DNA from: an uncultured Bacillota bacterium
Lineage (GTDB): Bacteria; Bacillota; Clostridia; Christensenellales; QAND01
Direction: 5' to 3'
Assembly (NCBI GenBank): GCA_905188085.1
Contig: CAJJKN010000007.1
Span: 1 to 64,000, forward strand
Length of the DNA stretch: 64,000 bases
Numbering within the stretch: position 1 is the first letter of the stretch; each line of letters begins with the position of its first letter. Shown here piece by piece: positions 32,954-42,700 of the stretch. The position numbers were made by a program, and so were the translations under genes. Below the pieces are notes generated by a model. It was given only the letters and a program-made list of their open reading frames with translations. It did no database searches and was not told the origin of the DNA.

Positions 32954-33880
32954 TTATGCATCAAACAAATCGGTAGAAAAATATTTTTCTCCGCCGTCCG
33001 GCAGCAGCACCACGCAGGTTTTCCCGCGGTTTTCCACCCGTTTGGCCCAGCACAGCCCGGCATACAGCGCCGCGCCGCTTGAAATGCCGGCCAAAATGCC
33101 TTCGATTTTGGCCAAATCGCGCGCCGCCTGTTTGGCTTGCTCGCCGGACACCTGCGCAATTTCATCCAGAATCGTCATGTCCATAATCTTTGGAATAAAC
33201 CCTGCGCCCAGGCCCTGCAGCGGATGTGGACCCGCTTTGCCGCCGCTTAACACCGGGGACGCCTCCGGCTCCACGGCCAGCACGCAGATCTCCGGGTCCT
33301 GCTGTTTTAAGTATCGCCCCGTGCCACTGATCGTGCCGCCGGAGCCCACACCCGCCACAAAACAGTTTACCAGCCCGCCGGTCTGTTTCCAGATTTCCGG
33401 CCCCGTGGTTTCGTAGTGGGCTTTCACATTCGCCGGGTTTGTAAATTGGCCGGCCAGCGCCGCCCCCGGAATGCTTTTTAGCAACTCCTCCGCCTTTGAA
33501 ATGGCGCCCGCCATCCCCTCTTTGCCCGGGGTTAACACCAGTTCCGCCCCCAGGGCTTTGAGCAACAGCTGCCGCTCCCGGCTCATGGAATCCGGCATAG
33601 TCAACACCACCCGATAGCCGCATGCAGCGCCGATGGCCGCCAGGCTTACCCCCGTGTTGCCGCTGGTGGGTTCCACAATGCATCCGCCCGGTTTCAGCCG
33701 GCCGCTTTGCTCCATCTCGCGGATGATATAAAGCCCAGCCCTATCCTTTACGCTGCCATACGGGTTGTTTTTCTCGAGTTTTACCAACACCTGCGCCGTT
33801 GCGCCCGCCTTTTGACAAAGCTTGGGAATGGCCAACAGCGGTGTATTTCCGATTGTTTCCATGGCTATTTGATAGTTCAT
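32954..33880 (-). CDS. cysK: Cysteine synthase (O-acetylserine sulfhydrylase)
   Basis: 308 residues, normal length. The PLP lysine lies in NPYGSVKDRAG (near 43), the substrate loop in EPTSGNTGVSLA (near 70) and the phosphate loop in GVGSGGTISGTGRYLK. It condenses O-acetylserine, the product of CysE at 8.6-9.3 kb, with sulfide. SD AAGGAGG. It precedes the crp-ABC operon on the same strand, and the proximity hints that the transporter serves sulfur supply, though each unit has its own promoter. Confidence 0.96.
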   Translation of the reverse strand: MNYQIAMETIGNTPLLAIPKLCQKAGATAQVLVKLEKNNPYGSVKDRAGLYIIREMEQSGRLKPGGCIVEPTSGNTGVSLAAIGAACGYRVVLTMPDSMSRERQLLLKALGAELVLTPGKEGMAGAISKAEELLKSIPGAALAGQFTNPANVKAHYETTGPEIWKQTGGLVNCFVAGVGSGGTISGTGRYLKQQDPEICVLAVEPEASPVLSGGKAGPHPLQGLGAGFIPKIMDMTILDEIAQVSGEQAKQAARDLAKIEGILAGISSGAALYAGLCWAKRVENRGKTCVVLLPDGGEKYFSTDLFDA

Positions 33881-33903
33881 CTCTGTCCCTCCTTACGATA
33901 TTT

Positions 33904-33933
33904 ATCATAATCGGTTGCTTTTTCCTTCGTCAA
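33904..33933 (-). promoter_or_regulatory. Promoter for cysK
   Basis: TTGACG (33928-33933), an 18-base spacer and TATGAT (33904-33909) on the minus strand, divergent from the pyc promoter. Confidence 0.75.
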
Positions 33934-33956
33934 GGCCCGGGCAGCCCTGTATAATC

Positions 33957-33985
33957 TTGCATAAAATAGAGAAATCAGATATTAT
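33957..33985 (+). promoter_or_regulatory. Promoter for pyruvate carboxylase
   Basis: TTGCAT (33957-33962), 17-base spacer, TATTAT (33980-33985), about 60 bases before the TTG start. Confidence 0.6.
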
Positions 33986-34045
33986 ATAATGAATCAGATA
34001 AAACTAGCTGATGCATCTAAATCTTTCCGAAGGAGGAGGAAGCAT

Positions 34046-37000
34046 TTGAAAAAAAGATTTGAAAAAATATTGGTTGCCAACCGAGGAGAGATCGCAATTC
34101 GTGTTTTCCGCGCCTGCAAAGATCTGGGTCTGAAAACCGTTGCCATTTATTCAAAAGAGGACATCAACAGCCTGCACCGCACCCGTGCGGATGAAGCCTA
34201 TATGGTAGGCATGCGTAAATCGCCCTTGGCCGGATATTTGGATATCGATCGCATCATCCAGATTGCCTTAAATCATGATGTGGATGCCATTCACCCCGGT
34301 TACGGCTTTTTGAGCGAAAATGCCGATCTGGCCCGCGCCTGTGAAGAAAACGGCATCGCCTTCATCGGCCCGCCGAGTCATATTTTGGCGCAGATGGGCG
34401 ATAAACTGGCGGCAAAGCGCATTGCAAAGCGCGCCGGTGTGCGCACCATTCCCGGTACCCCGGATCCCATTTCGGATTTGGATGAAGCCGCCAAAATCGC
34501 AGAGGAATTCGGCTATCCCGTCATTTTGAAGGCCGCTGCCGGCGGTGGCGGGCGCGGCATGCGCAAAATTATGAACGAACAAGAGCTCAGAGACAACTTC
34601 CCTCTCGTGCAGAGCGAAGCGGCGAAGTCTTTTGGAAATGACGATATTTTCCTGGAAAAATACATCGAAGAGCCTAAGCACATCGAAGTGCAGGTTTTGG
34701 GCGATGCCTACGGCAATATCGTACATTTATATGAGCGCGACTGTTCCGTGCAGCGCCGCTATCAAAAGGTCGTAGAATATGCGCCCGCCTTTACCGTGCC
34801 GCAAGCCACGCGCGATCAACTTTATGCAGACGCGCTGAAAATTGCGCACGAGGTGGGGTATATCAACGCCGGCACCATCGAATTTTTGGTGGATAAACAC
34901 GGCGAACATTTCTTCATCGAAATGAACCCGCGCATTCAGGTGGAGCATACCGTCACCGAGCAGACCACCGGGGTGGACCTGGTGCAAAGCCAGATTCTTG
35001 TGGCCGAAGGCGTCGCGCTTGATGACCCGGAATTAAGCCTCACCCAGGAAACCATCCATCAATACGGCTATGCCATTCAATGCCGCGTAACCACCGAAGA
35101 CCCGCGCAACAACTTTGCGCCGGATACCGGGAAAATTACGCTGTATCGCAGCGGCGGCGGTAACGGGGTTCGGCTGGATGCCGGCAATGCTTTTGCAGGC
35201 GCCGTCATCTCCCCGTATTATGACAGCCTGCTGGTAAAAATCACCACAACGGATCGTACCTTTGTCGGCGCCGCCCGCAAAGCGCTCCGTTCTTTGGGCG
35301 AAATTCGCGTACGCGGCGTAAAGACCAATGTGCCGTTTTTGATGAACGTCTTGCAAAACAAAACGTTCCTCTCCGGCCAGTGCGATACGTTCTTTATCGA
35401 TTCCACGCCCTCTTTGTTTGATATTCAGGTCCCCGAAGACCGCACCAATAAAATGCTGACCTATATCGGCGAACACATCATGGAGGAAGATCGCCTGCCA
35501 AAGCCGCAGGTCACCATGTCCGTGCCGCCGTATATCAAAGCGCCCATTCCGCAAGGCGGCTATAAACAGCTTTTGGATGAAAAGGGCCCCGAGGCCGTTT
35601 CCAAGGCCGTTTTGGAAGAAAAGCGGCTGTTGATCACAGATACCACCATGCGCGATGCGCATCAGTCTCTGTTGGCAACGCGTGTGCGCACCTATGATAT
35701 GGCGCTGGCTTCGTATTCCACCTCCCACATACTTTCCCCTGCGTTCTCTTTGGAAATGTGGGGCGGCGCCACGTTTGATGTAGCCTATCGCTTCCTGCAT
35801 GAATCTCCCTGGGAACGCCTGGATGAACTGCGTACCCGCATTCCCAACATTCTGTTCCAGATGCTGTTCCGCGGGGCCAATGCCGTGGGCTATAAAAACT
35901 ATCCGGACAATGTTGTGCGCTCGTTCATCAAAGAAAGTGCCAAGCACGGCATTGATGTGTTCCGCATTTTCGATTCGCTCAACTGGCTGCCCGGCATGGA
36001 AATTGCGCTGGAAGAAGTGCTCAATCAAGACAAAATCGCCGAGGCTACCATTTGCTATACCGGCGATATCACAGATCCCAAGCGCGATAAATATCCGCTG
36101 GAATATTATGTAAAGCTCGCCAAAGAATTGGAGCACCGCGGCGCCCATGTTTTGGCCATCAAAGATATGAGCGGCCTGTTAAAGCCCTTTGCCGCGCAAA
36201 AGCTGGTCAAGGCCTTGAAAGACGAATTGACCATTCCCGTGCACCTGCATACGCACGATACCTCCGGCAACCAGCTGGCCGCTTACCTTTTGGCCAACGA
36301 AGCCGGCGTGGATATTGTGGACTGCGCCATCGGCAGCCTGTCCAGCTTTACCAGCCAGCCCTCCCTCAACAGCCTGTGCTATGCGCTCAAAGGCACAGAA
36401 CGCGATCCCGGGATTGATCTGGCAGCTCTGGATAAACTCAGCAGCTATTGGGCCAATGTGCGCCCCATGTATGCGCAATTTGAAGCGGGCCTGCAAAGCC
36501 CGGATACGGAAATCTATCAATTGGAAATCCCGGGCGGCCAATATTCCAACTTTAAGCCGCAGGTAATCGCCTTAGGGCTGGGTCATCGGTTTGAAGAAGT
36601 AAAACAGATGTATTCCACCGTAAACCAAATGCTGGGCGATATCGTAAAGGTAACGCCTTCCAGCAAAATGGTGGGCGATTTGGCCATCTTCATGGTGCAA
36701 AATCATTTAACGCCGGAAACCATAGTCTCCGAGGGCATAAATTATAACTTCCCGGACAGCGTGGTCTCCTATTTCTCCGGCATGATGGGCCAGCCGCAGG
36801 GCGGTTTCCCGGCAGATCTGCAAAAGGTCGTGCTAAAAGGCCAGGAGCCCATCACCTGCCGCCCCGGCGAATTGCTGGAGCCTGTGGATTTTGAATCCGT
36901 GCGCGCTTCCCTGCCCGAAGATCATCGGGACGATGCCAGCGTGTTGTCCGCTTGCCTGTATCCCAAAGTGTTTGAAGAATACCTTCAGCATCTGGAAAAA

Positions 37001-37465
37001 TACGGCGATGTTTCCAAACTGGAAACGCCGGTGTTTATGCGCGGGATGGATCCCGGCGATCTGCATGCTGTTGTCCTTGAAAACGGCAAAGTGTTGACCA
37101 TCAAATTTGTCAGCATGGGCGAAATGAACGACGACGGTACGCGCAACCTTGTCTTTGAACTCAACGGCATTCAGCGCGTGGTGGCCATTCCCGTGCCCAA
37201 TGCGGAGGTCATTTCCGATCATCAAACCATCATGGCCGATCAAACAGACGAGCGCCATGTGGCCGCCTCTATCCCCGGCCTTGTCAGCAAAGTGCTGGTG
37301 CAGGTAGGCGATACCGTGCGCGTCAACGATACGCTCTGCGTGATCGAAGCGATGAAGATGGAAACCAACATCGTGGCCAAAAAAGCCGGCCGCGTGGTAA
37401 CCAGCCGCGTATCCGAAGGCACCGATGTAAAAGCCGGCGAACTGCTGTTTGTCATCGAAGAATAA
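34046..37465 (+). CDS. pyc: Pyruvate carboxylase
   Basis: 1139 residues, full length. Biotin carboxylase domain (1-450; AAAGGGGRGMRK, EMNPRIQVEHTVTE), carboxyltransferase domain (about 530-800; TTMRDAHQSLLATR, metal site HLHTHDTSGN), and a C-terminal biotinyl domain with the lysine in EAMKMETN. It makes oxaloacetate from pyruvate, bicarbonate and ATP. I start at TTG 34046, six bases after AGGAGGAGG; the in-frame ATG at 33989 would translate that SD as FRRRRK and gives an N-terminus foreign to the family. Confidence 0.96.
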   Translation: MKKRFEKILVANRGEIAIRVFRACKDLGLKTVAIYSKEDINSLHRTRADEAYMVGMRKSPLAGYLDIDRIIQIALNHDVDAIHPGYGFLSENADLARACEENGIAFIGPPSHILAQMGDKLAAKRIAKRAGVRTIPGTPDPISDLDEAAKIAEEFGYPVILKAAAGGGGRGMRKIMNEQELRDNFPLVQSEAAKSFGNDDIFLEKYIEEPKHIEVQVLGDAYGNIVHLYERDCSVQRRYQKVVEYAPAFTVPQATRDQLYADALKIAHEVGYINAGTIEFLVDKHGEHFFIEMNPRIQVEHTVTEQTTGVDLVQSQILVAEGVALDDPELSLTQETIHQYGYAIQCRVTTEDPRNNFAPDTGKITLYRSGGGNGVRLDAGNAFAGAVISPYYDSLLVKITTTDRTFVGAARKALRSLGEIRVRGVKTNVPFLMNVLQNKTFLSGQCDTFFIDSTPSLFDIQVPEDRTNKMLTYIGEHIMEEDRLPKPQVTMSVPPYIKAPIPQGGYKQLLDEKGPEAVSKAVLEEKRLLITDTTMRDAHQSLLATRVRTYDMALASYSTSHILSPAFSLEMWGGATFDVAYRFLHESPWERLDELRTRIPNILFQMLFRGANAVGYKNYPDNVVRSFIKESAKHGIDVFRIFDSLNWLPGMEIALEEVLNQDKIAEATICYTGDITDPKRDKYPLEYYVKLAKELEHRGAHVLAIKDMSGLLKPFAAQKLVKALKDELTIPVHLHTHDTSGNQLAAYLLANEAGVDIVDCAIGSLSSFTSQPSLNSLCYALKGTERDPGIDLAALDKLSSYWANVRPMYAQFEAGLQSPDTEIYQLEIPGGQYSNFKPQVIALGLGHRFEEVKQMYSTVNQMLGDIVKVTPSSKMVGDLAIFMVQNHLTPETIVSEGINYNFPDSVVSYFSGMMGQPQGGFPADLQKVVLKGQEPITCRPGELLEPVDFESVRASLPEDHRDDASVLSACLYPKVFEEYLQHLEKYGDVSKLETPVFMRGMDPGDLHAVVLENGKVLTIKFVSMGEMNDDGTRNLVFELNGIQRVVAIPVPNAEVISDHQTIMADQTDERHVAASIPGLVSKVLVQVGDTVRVNDTLCVIEAMKMETNIVAKKAGRVVTSRVSEGTDVKAGELLFVIEE

Positions 37466-37472
37466 TCCCTTT

Positions 37473-37500
37473 AAAAAGCGGGCATTTGCCCGCTTTTTTT
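37473..37500 (+). terminator. Intrinsic terminator after pyc
   Basis: AAAAAGCGGGC (37473-37483) pairs with GCCCGCTTTTT (37488-37498), loop ATTT, T run. Confidence 0.95.
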
Positions 37501-37777
37501 ATTGCATCGCCGTCCAATATCCAGCGCCCTGCCTTCCTCACTTTCCCTGCCTATGCTTTCTTGCCGATACGCCTTCCCCTTTCCTGCATACAAGATGCCA
37601 AATCCCGCTTTCTCTTTACATTTTGCCCCGGTCGCCGCGCAGCGCGCAAAAACCATTGCCTGTCTTTTTGTGCAAAGATCCTCTTTTCCTCAGGTCGTTC
37701 CCATGCAAATTACGCCATGCCTGCCTCCTGCCATCTCTTTAAAACACCCGTTCCGGCACACAGCAAATTTTTATAAT
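37501..37777. other. Gene-free interval
   Basis: With the terminators on each side this makes about 350 bases without a gene. Pyrimidine-rich; no credible frame or RNA seen. Confidence 0.55.
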
Positions 37778-37802
37778 AAAAAAACTCCTCTTCACAGAGG
37801 AG
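37778..37802 (-). terminator. Terminator after the acyltransferase
   Basis: CTCCTCT (37785-37791) pairs with AGAGGAG (37796-37802) around TCAC; U run on the minus strand. Confidence 0.85.
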
Positions 37803-37813
37803 CTTTCTTTTGC

Positions 37814-38853
37814 TTATTTTTTAGACAGCCATTTCGTACAGGGCACTTCCACCAAGTGATAAATCAACACTGCCGCCAGCACATTGATGACAAACGTAAG
37901 CGCCGTATTGGCCAGCACGCTCATCCCCGGCATATAGCAAACCAGCGTCTGCTGAATGGGGAATGCCGTTAAATACATCGCATAGGAATAATTGCCCAGC
38001 TTTCCGATTTTTTCGCTTATCTGTTTTTGTGAAAATACGACCAGGCTCAAAAGATATACAAAACCGCTGATCATAAACAAATCAGAATATCCCAGCGCAA
38101 ACAGCGGCACAGCCAAAACCAAGCACCCCAGGCCCCATTTCCAATCCATACGGATGGAATCGCGAAAAACATACATCTCCATCCCGATGATAAAGATAAA
38201 CAGCGGGCGCAGATAGGTATGGAATTGATAGATCATTTGCGGCTTTACGCCAAAAACAACCGCAATGGCCAAGAGCACCAGGATATTGATTTTCTTCAGG
38301 TTTTTCTTTTCCAACAAATGCAGCTTATAGGCCACAAACAAACCGATATAGCAAATCACTTCCAGCACCATCGTCCAAAGCGACGCATTCACGATAAACT
38401 GCACAGGGTTATGGGCAAATACGCCCGGCAGCGTATATTTCGGAATCATCAGCAAATACAGAAAATAGGTGTAGGTTTGTGAAGAGGTAAAGTAAGTGCC
38501 CACGCTGCATTCGGACACAATCGGCCCCAACACAAAGGCCGTCAGAAACAGCGCCACAAAAAACGCGGGATACAGGCGTTCTATCCTTGCCTTAAAATAC
38601 TGCTTCCCCGTTTTTTGGCCAACAGGCTTTTGGTCACATAAAACCCGCTGGCAAAAAAGAAAATGGCCACGGCAAAGCCGCCAAAGCTCATCTGCCCCCG
38701 GCTCAGCCACATCATAGGGTCGTCTCCATGTCCGGTAATTCCGTATGCATGGCTGAAAACAACCAACACAGCAGCGATAAATTTCAGCAAATTCAGGTTG
38801 TTGCTTCTCCCTTTAAATTCGCCGATCGACTTTGTTCCAGAGCTCTTTTGCAC
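37814..38853 (-). pseudogene. Acyltransferase 3 family membrane protein, frameshifted
   Basis: Two overlapping frames make one protein. The N-terminal frame (38581-38853, GTG start) has NLLKFIAAVLVVFSHAYGI, GFAVAIFFFASGFYVTKSLLAKK: the acyltransferase-3 start with its catalytic-type His. The C-terminal frame resumes at TGKQYFKARIERLYPAFF and runs to 37814 with about nine more transmembrane helices. The junction is a run of six A (38611-38616 as T on the plus strand); one more A would restore a single protein of about 345 residues. OafA-type enzymes O-acylate surface sugars. Otherwise well preserved, so a recent mutation, phase variation or a sequencing error are all possible. Confidence 0.85.
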
Positions 38854-38886
38854 GTTTTTCCCCCCGATAAATCTCCTGTTTTGTCA

Positions 38887-38919
38887 GAAAAAGGGCCCCT
38901 GCCTTTGGCAAAGGCCCTT
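38887..38919 (-). terminator. Terminator after the cyclase-family gene
   Basis: AAGGGCC (38891-38897) pairs with GGCCCTT (38913-38919), with an inner TGCC/GGCA helix; U residues follow on the minus strand. Confidence 0.85.
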
Positions 38920-38929
38920 GTTTTTGTGT

Positions 38930-39671
38930 TTAGTCTTCCACAATGGCAAACGCGCGTACCGGCATGCCGTTTGCGTTTTCAATCTTGGGCGCCTGAATCA
39001 CAATCACAGCCCCCGTCGGCGGCACCTGATCCAGATTTGTCAGCATTTCCACCTGGAATTTATCGCGCTGCAACACATAGCGTTCGCAAACCAGCCCCAC
39101 ATCCTTGGAGGAAATCGGCGCGTCGGTATCCAGCGTCTCATGGCCGATGGCCGCCACGTTGCGTTCATCAAACAAAAACTCCAACGCCTTCATGCCCCAG
39201 CCCGGAAAATGCTCGTTGCCGTCCTCACCGATGTTGGAAAGGGCTGCGCCGTCCGGCCAACGTTTGCCCCAATCGCTGCGCAGCGCCACAAAGCTCCCCT
39301 CCGGAATCTTTCCGTGCTGCGCTTCAAACGCCAAAATATTCTCTACGGACAGTTCAAAATCCACATTTTCTTTTACCTGCGGCGTGGCATCAATGACTAC
39401 CAGCGGCAGCACCGTATCCCGAATGCTGAAATCCTGCGAAACACGGCCGCCCTGCACAAAATGCGCCGGGTAATCAATATGCGTACCAAACTGGCCCGGA
39501 AATTTGAACGTCTGAATTTCCAAATCCATCGCTTCAAACGGCACCGCCACTTCGCACAGCGCCACAGACCCATTGGGAATCCCAATACGGGCTCTGGTTT
39601 GTCAACGTATGCGTTAAATCCACCCAGCGGTATTTTTTTACCTGTTCCAGTTTTTCCCATAAACCTGGCAT
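38930..39671 (-). pseudogene. Cyclase-family (kynurenine formamidase-like) hydrolase, frameshifted
   Basis: The real start is the ATG at 39671 (SD AAGGAG): MPGLWEKLEQVKKYRWVDL, then THTLTNQSPYW, the usual N-terminus. This frame ends after 45 codons. The rest, in another frame, runs from about 39585 to 38930 with the metal-binding motif GQFGTHIDYPAHF and AIGHETLDTD. The break is at a GGG (39581-39583, C on plus). Intact homologues bind a metal through HxGTHxDxPxHF and hydrolyse amides or lactones. A GTG at 39565 could start a shortened product lacking the first strands. Confidence 0.82.
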
Positions 39672-39722
39672 TTTCTATGCTCCTTATCCTCTGTATTTTT
39701 ATAATGTATGTGTCTTTTTGTT

Positions 39723-42700
39723 TTATGCAAAATAGTTTACACCCGCCTGGAACAATTTTTGATCCTTGTTCCCCGGCACGTTTTTCGCTACGTTTTGGCC
39801 GATGCGCTCGCTGTGCCCCATCTTGCCGAACACGCGGCCGTCCGGGCTGGTAATGCCCTCAATGGCGCTGGCGGAGCCGTTGGGATTAAAAGCAATTTCC
39901 CCGCTGGGTACGCCGTCAAAATCCACATACTGCGTGGCAATCTGCCCGCGCTTTGCCAGCTCCTCTATCGTCTTTTCATCCGCCACAAAGCGGCCTTCCC
40001 CGTGGGAAACCGGCACGCAATGCACATCGCCTGCGTTCACCAGGCTCATCCAGGGCGAAAGCGTGCTGGTAATGCGCGTGCGCACCATGCACGAAGCATG
40101 CCGTCCGATGGCGTTATAGGTAAGCGTCGGCGCGCCCGGCTGAATGGTTTCGATCTTTCCGTTCGGCAGCAGGCCCAGCTTAATCAGCGCTTGGAAGCCG
40201 TTGCAGATGCCCAGCGCCAGCCCGTCGCGCTGCTGCAAAAGCCGCTCGATGGCCTGCGCAATGCGCGGGTTGCGCAGCGTCGTCGCAATGAATTTACCGG
40301 AGCCGTCCGGTTCGTCGCCGGCGGAAAACCCGCCCGGCAGCATGAGAATCTGGGCATTGTCTATGCCCTTTGCAATGCGCTCTATCGTATCTTCAATGCC
40401 GGCCGGAGAAAGATTATTCACAATCTGTATTTCCGGCACCGCCCCTGCCAGCTCAAACACTCTGGCCGTATCCAGTTCGCAGTTTGTGCCCGGCCATACC
40501 GGGATAATCACCCTGGGCTTTGCCACTTTAATTTTCGGCCGCTTTTCGCTGCGCGCCGTATACAGCGGCACGGTTTGCATCGGCGGCGCAAACGGCACTT
40601 GCGTCGGGAACACCGTTTCCAGCGGCGCGCGCCATGCTTTTTGCAGCGCTTCCATCTCCACCTGTTCGCCGTTTACCGCAAAGATTTCCTCTTCCGTGGT
40701 GTGCCCCAACACTTCGGCCCCGGGCAGCTGCGCCACAGCCTGCAAATCCTCCACGGCCAACAGCAAATCGCCGATCCGCCAGGCAAACAGCTCCTCTTTT
40801 GTCATCTGCTTTTCAAACGCAACCCCGATGCCGTTGCCAAAACACATCTTGGCAACCGCCGCAGCCAGTCCGCCTTCCGCCACCGTGGAAGCCGCGCAAA
40901 TAAGGCCGGCCCGGTGCGCTTTGTATACCGTTTCAAACAATTGTTTGCACAAATCAAAATCCGGCATGCCGTATTCATCCACCGGCAGCGCCATTTTGCA
41001 AATCCATTGTCCTTTCTCCGCCGCGGCCGAGCACAGGTGCGTGGCCTTGGTCTTTGCAATGGCAAATGCCACCAGCGTCGGCGGCACGTTGTATTCTTTG
41101 AACGTTCCGCTCATGCTGTCTTTCCCGCCGATGGCCGGCGTGCCAAAGCCCATTTGCGCGCTCAGCGCGCCCAGCAGCGCCGCCACCGGTTTGCCCCAGG
41201 AATTGGGGTTTTGTTTTAAGCTTTCAAAATATTCCTGTAAGGACAGCCTGGCGCTCAGCGCGTCTGCGCCGGAAGCCGCCACTTTGCACAGCGCCTGCGT
41301 TACGGCGTAGGCCCCGGCGTGCAGCGGGCTCAATTCCGCTATCGCCGGCGTAAACCCATACGCCATGGAGGTGGCGTCGTCCGTTTCGCCCGGCGTCGGG
41401 AATTTGGCCGCCATCACCTGCTCCGGCGTGGTCTGGTTTTTACCGGCAAACGGCATGAAAACAGACCTGGCGCCTATGGTGGAGTCAAAGCGTTCCACCA
41501 GGCCCTTTTGCGCGCATACGTTCAAATCCTGCATATTTTCGCAAAGCGCCTCGGCCAGCGGCTTTTCCGCCAACGCTTTGGGCACGCTCTGCCGCAATTC
41601 TATCGGCTGCGGCGCGTCCACCGTTGCTTTGGCATGCTGGGTCACGCCGTTGGTATCCAAAAACGCGCGGTCTATATCCACAATCGCGTCACCTCTCCAG
41701 CGCATCACCAGCCGATTGTCCTCCGTCACCTCGGCCACTTTTACGGCCTCCAGGTTTTCCTGTTGGCACAGCTGGATAAATCTATCCACGTTTTGGCTTT
41801 CCACCACCACGGCCATGCGTTCCTGGCTTTCGCTGATGGCCAGCTCCGTGCCGTCCAGCCCTTCATATTTTTTCGGCACCACATCCAGATCAATCACCAA
41901 GCCGGGCGCCAGTTCGCCGATGGCAACGCTCACGCCGCCTGCGCCAAAGTCGTTACAGCGCTTGATCAGTTTTGTCACTTCAGGATTCAGCACCAGCCGC
42001 TGAATCTTGCGTTCCGTGGGCGCGTTCCCCTTTTGCACCTGAGAGCCGCATTCCGTTAAGCTCTTTGCGTCATGCGAAACGGACGATCCCGTCGCGCCGC
42101 CAATGCCGTCGCGGCCCGTTCTGCCGCCGAAGAGAATGACCACATCCCCTTTTTGCGGCTCTTCGCGCACCACGTTTTCCTCTTTTACCGCGCCCACCAC
42201 AGCGCCGATTTCCATCCGCTTTGCCACATACCCCGGATGATAAATCTCCGCAACCTGGCCCGTGGCAAGGCCGATCTGGTTTCCGTATGCGGAAAACCCG
42301 TGTGCAGCGCCGGTGGTAATCCTGCGCTGCTGCAAACGCCCGGGCACGGTTTTTTCCACCGGCGTATTCGGGTCTGCGCAGCCGGTTACGCGCATGGCCT
42401 GGTGCGTATAGGCACGGCTGGCCAAAATATCGCGAATCGCGCCGCCAAGGCAGGTGGCCGCGCCGCCAAACGGCTCAATTTCCGTCGGATGGTTATGCGT
42501 TTCGTTTTTAAATTCCAGCAGCCATTTTTCCGGCTTTCCATCCACTTTAATGTCCGCCGTTACGCTGCATGCGTTGATTTCGTCGCTCTCGTCCAAATCG
42601 TTGACAACGCCTTGATTTTTCAGCGCCTTGGCACCCACGGTGCCCAAATCCATCAGGGTATGCGGGCGCTGCGTGCGGCCGGCTGTTTTGCGAGCCTCTT

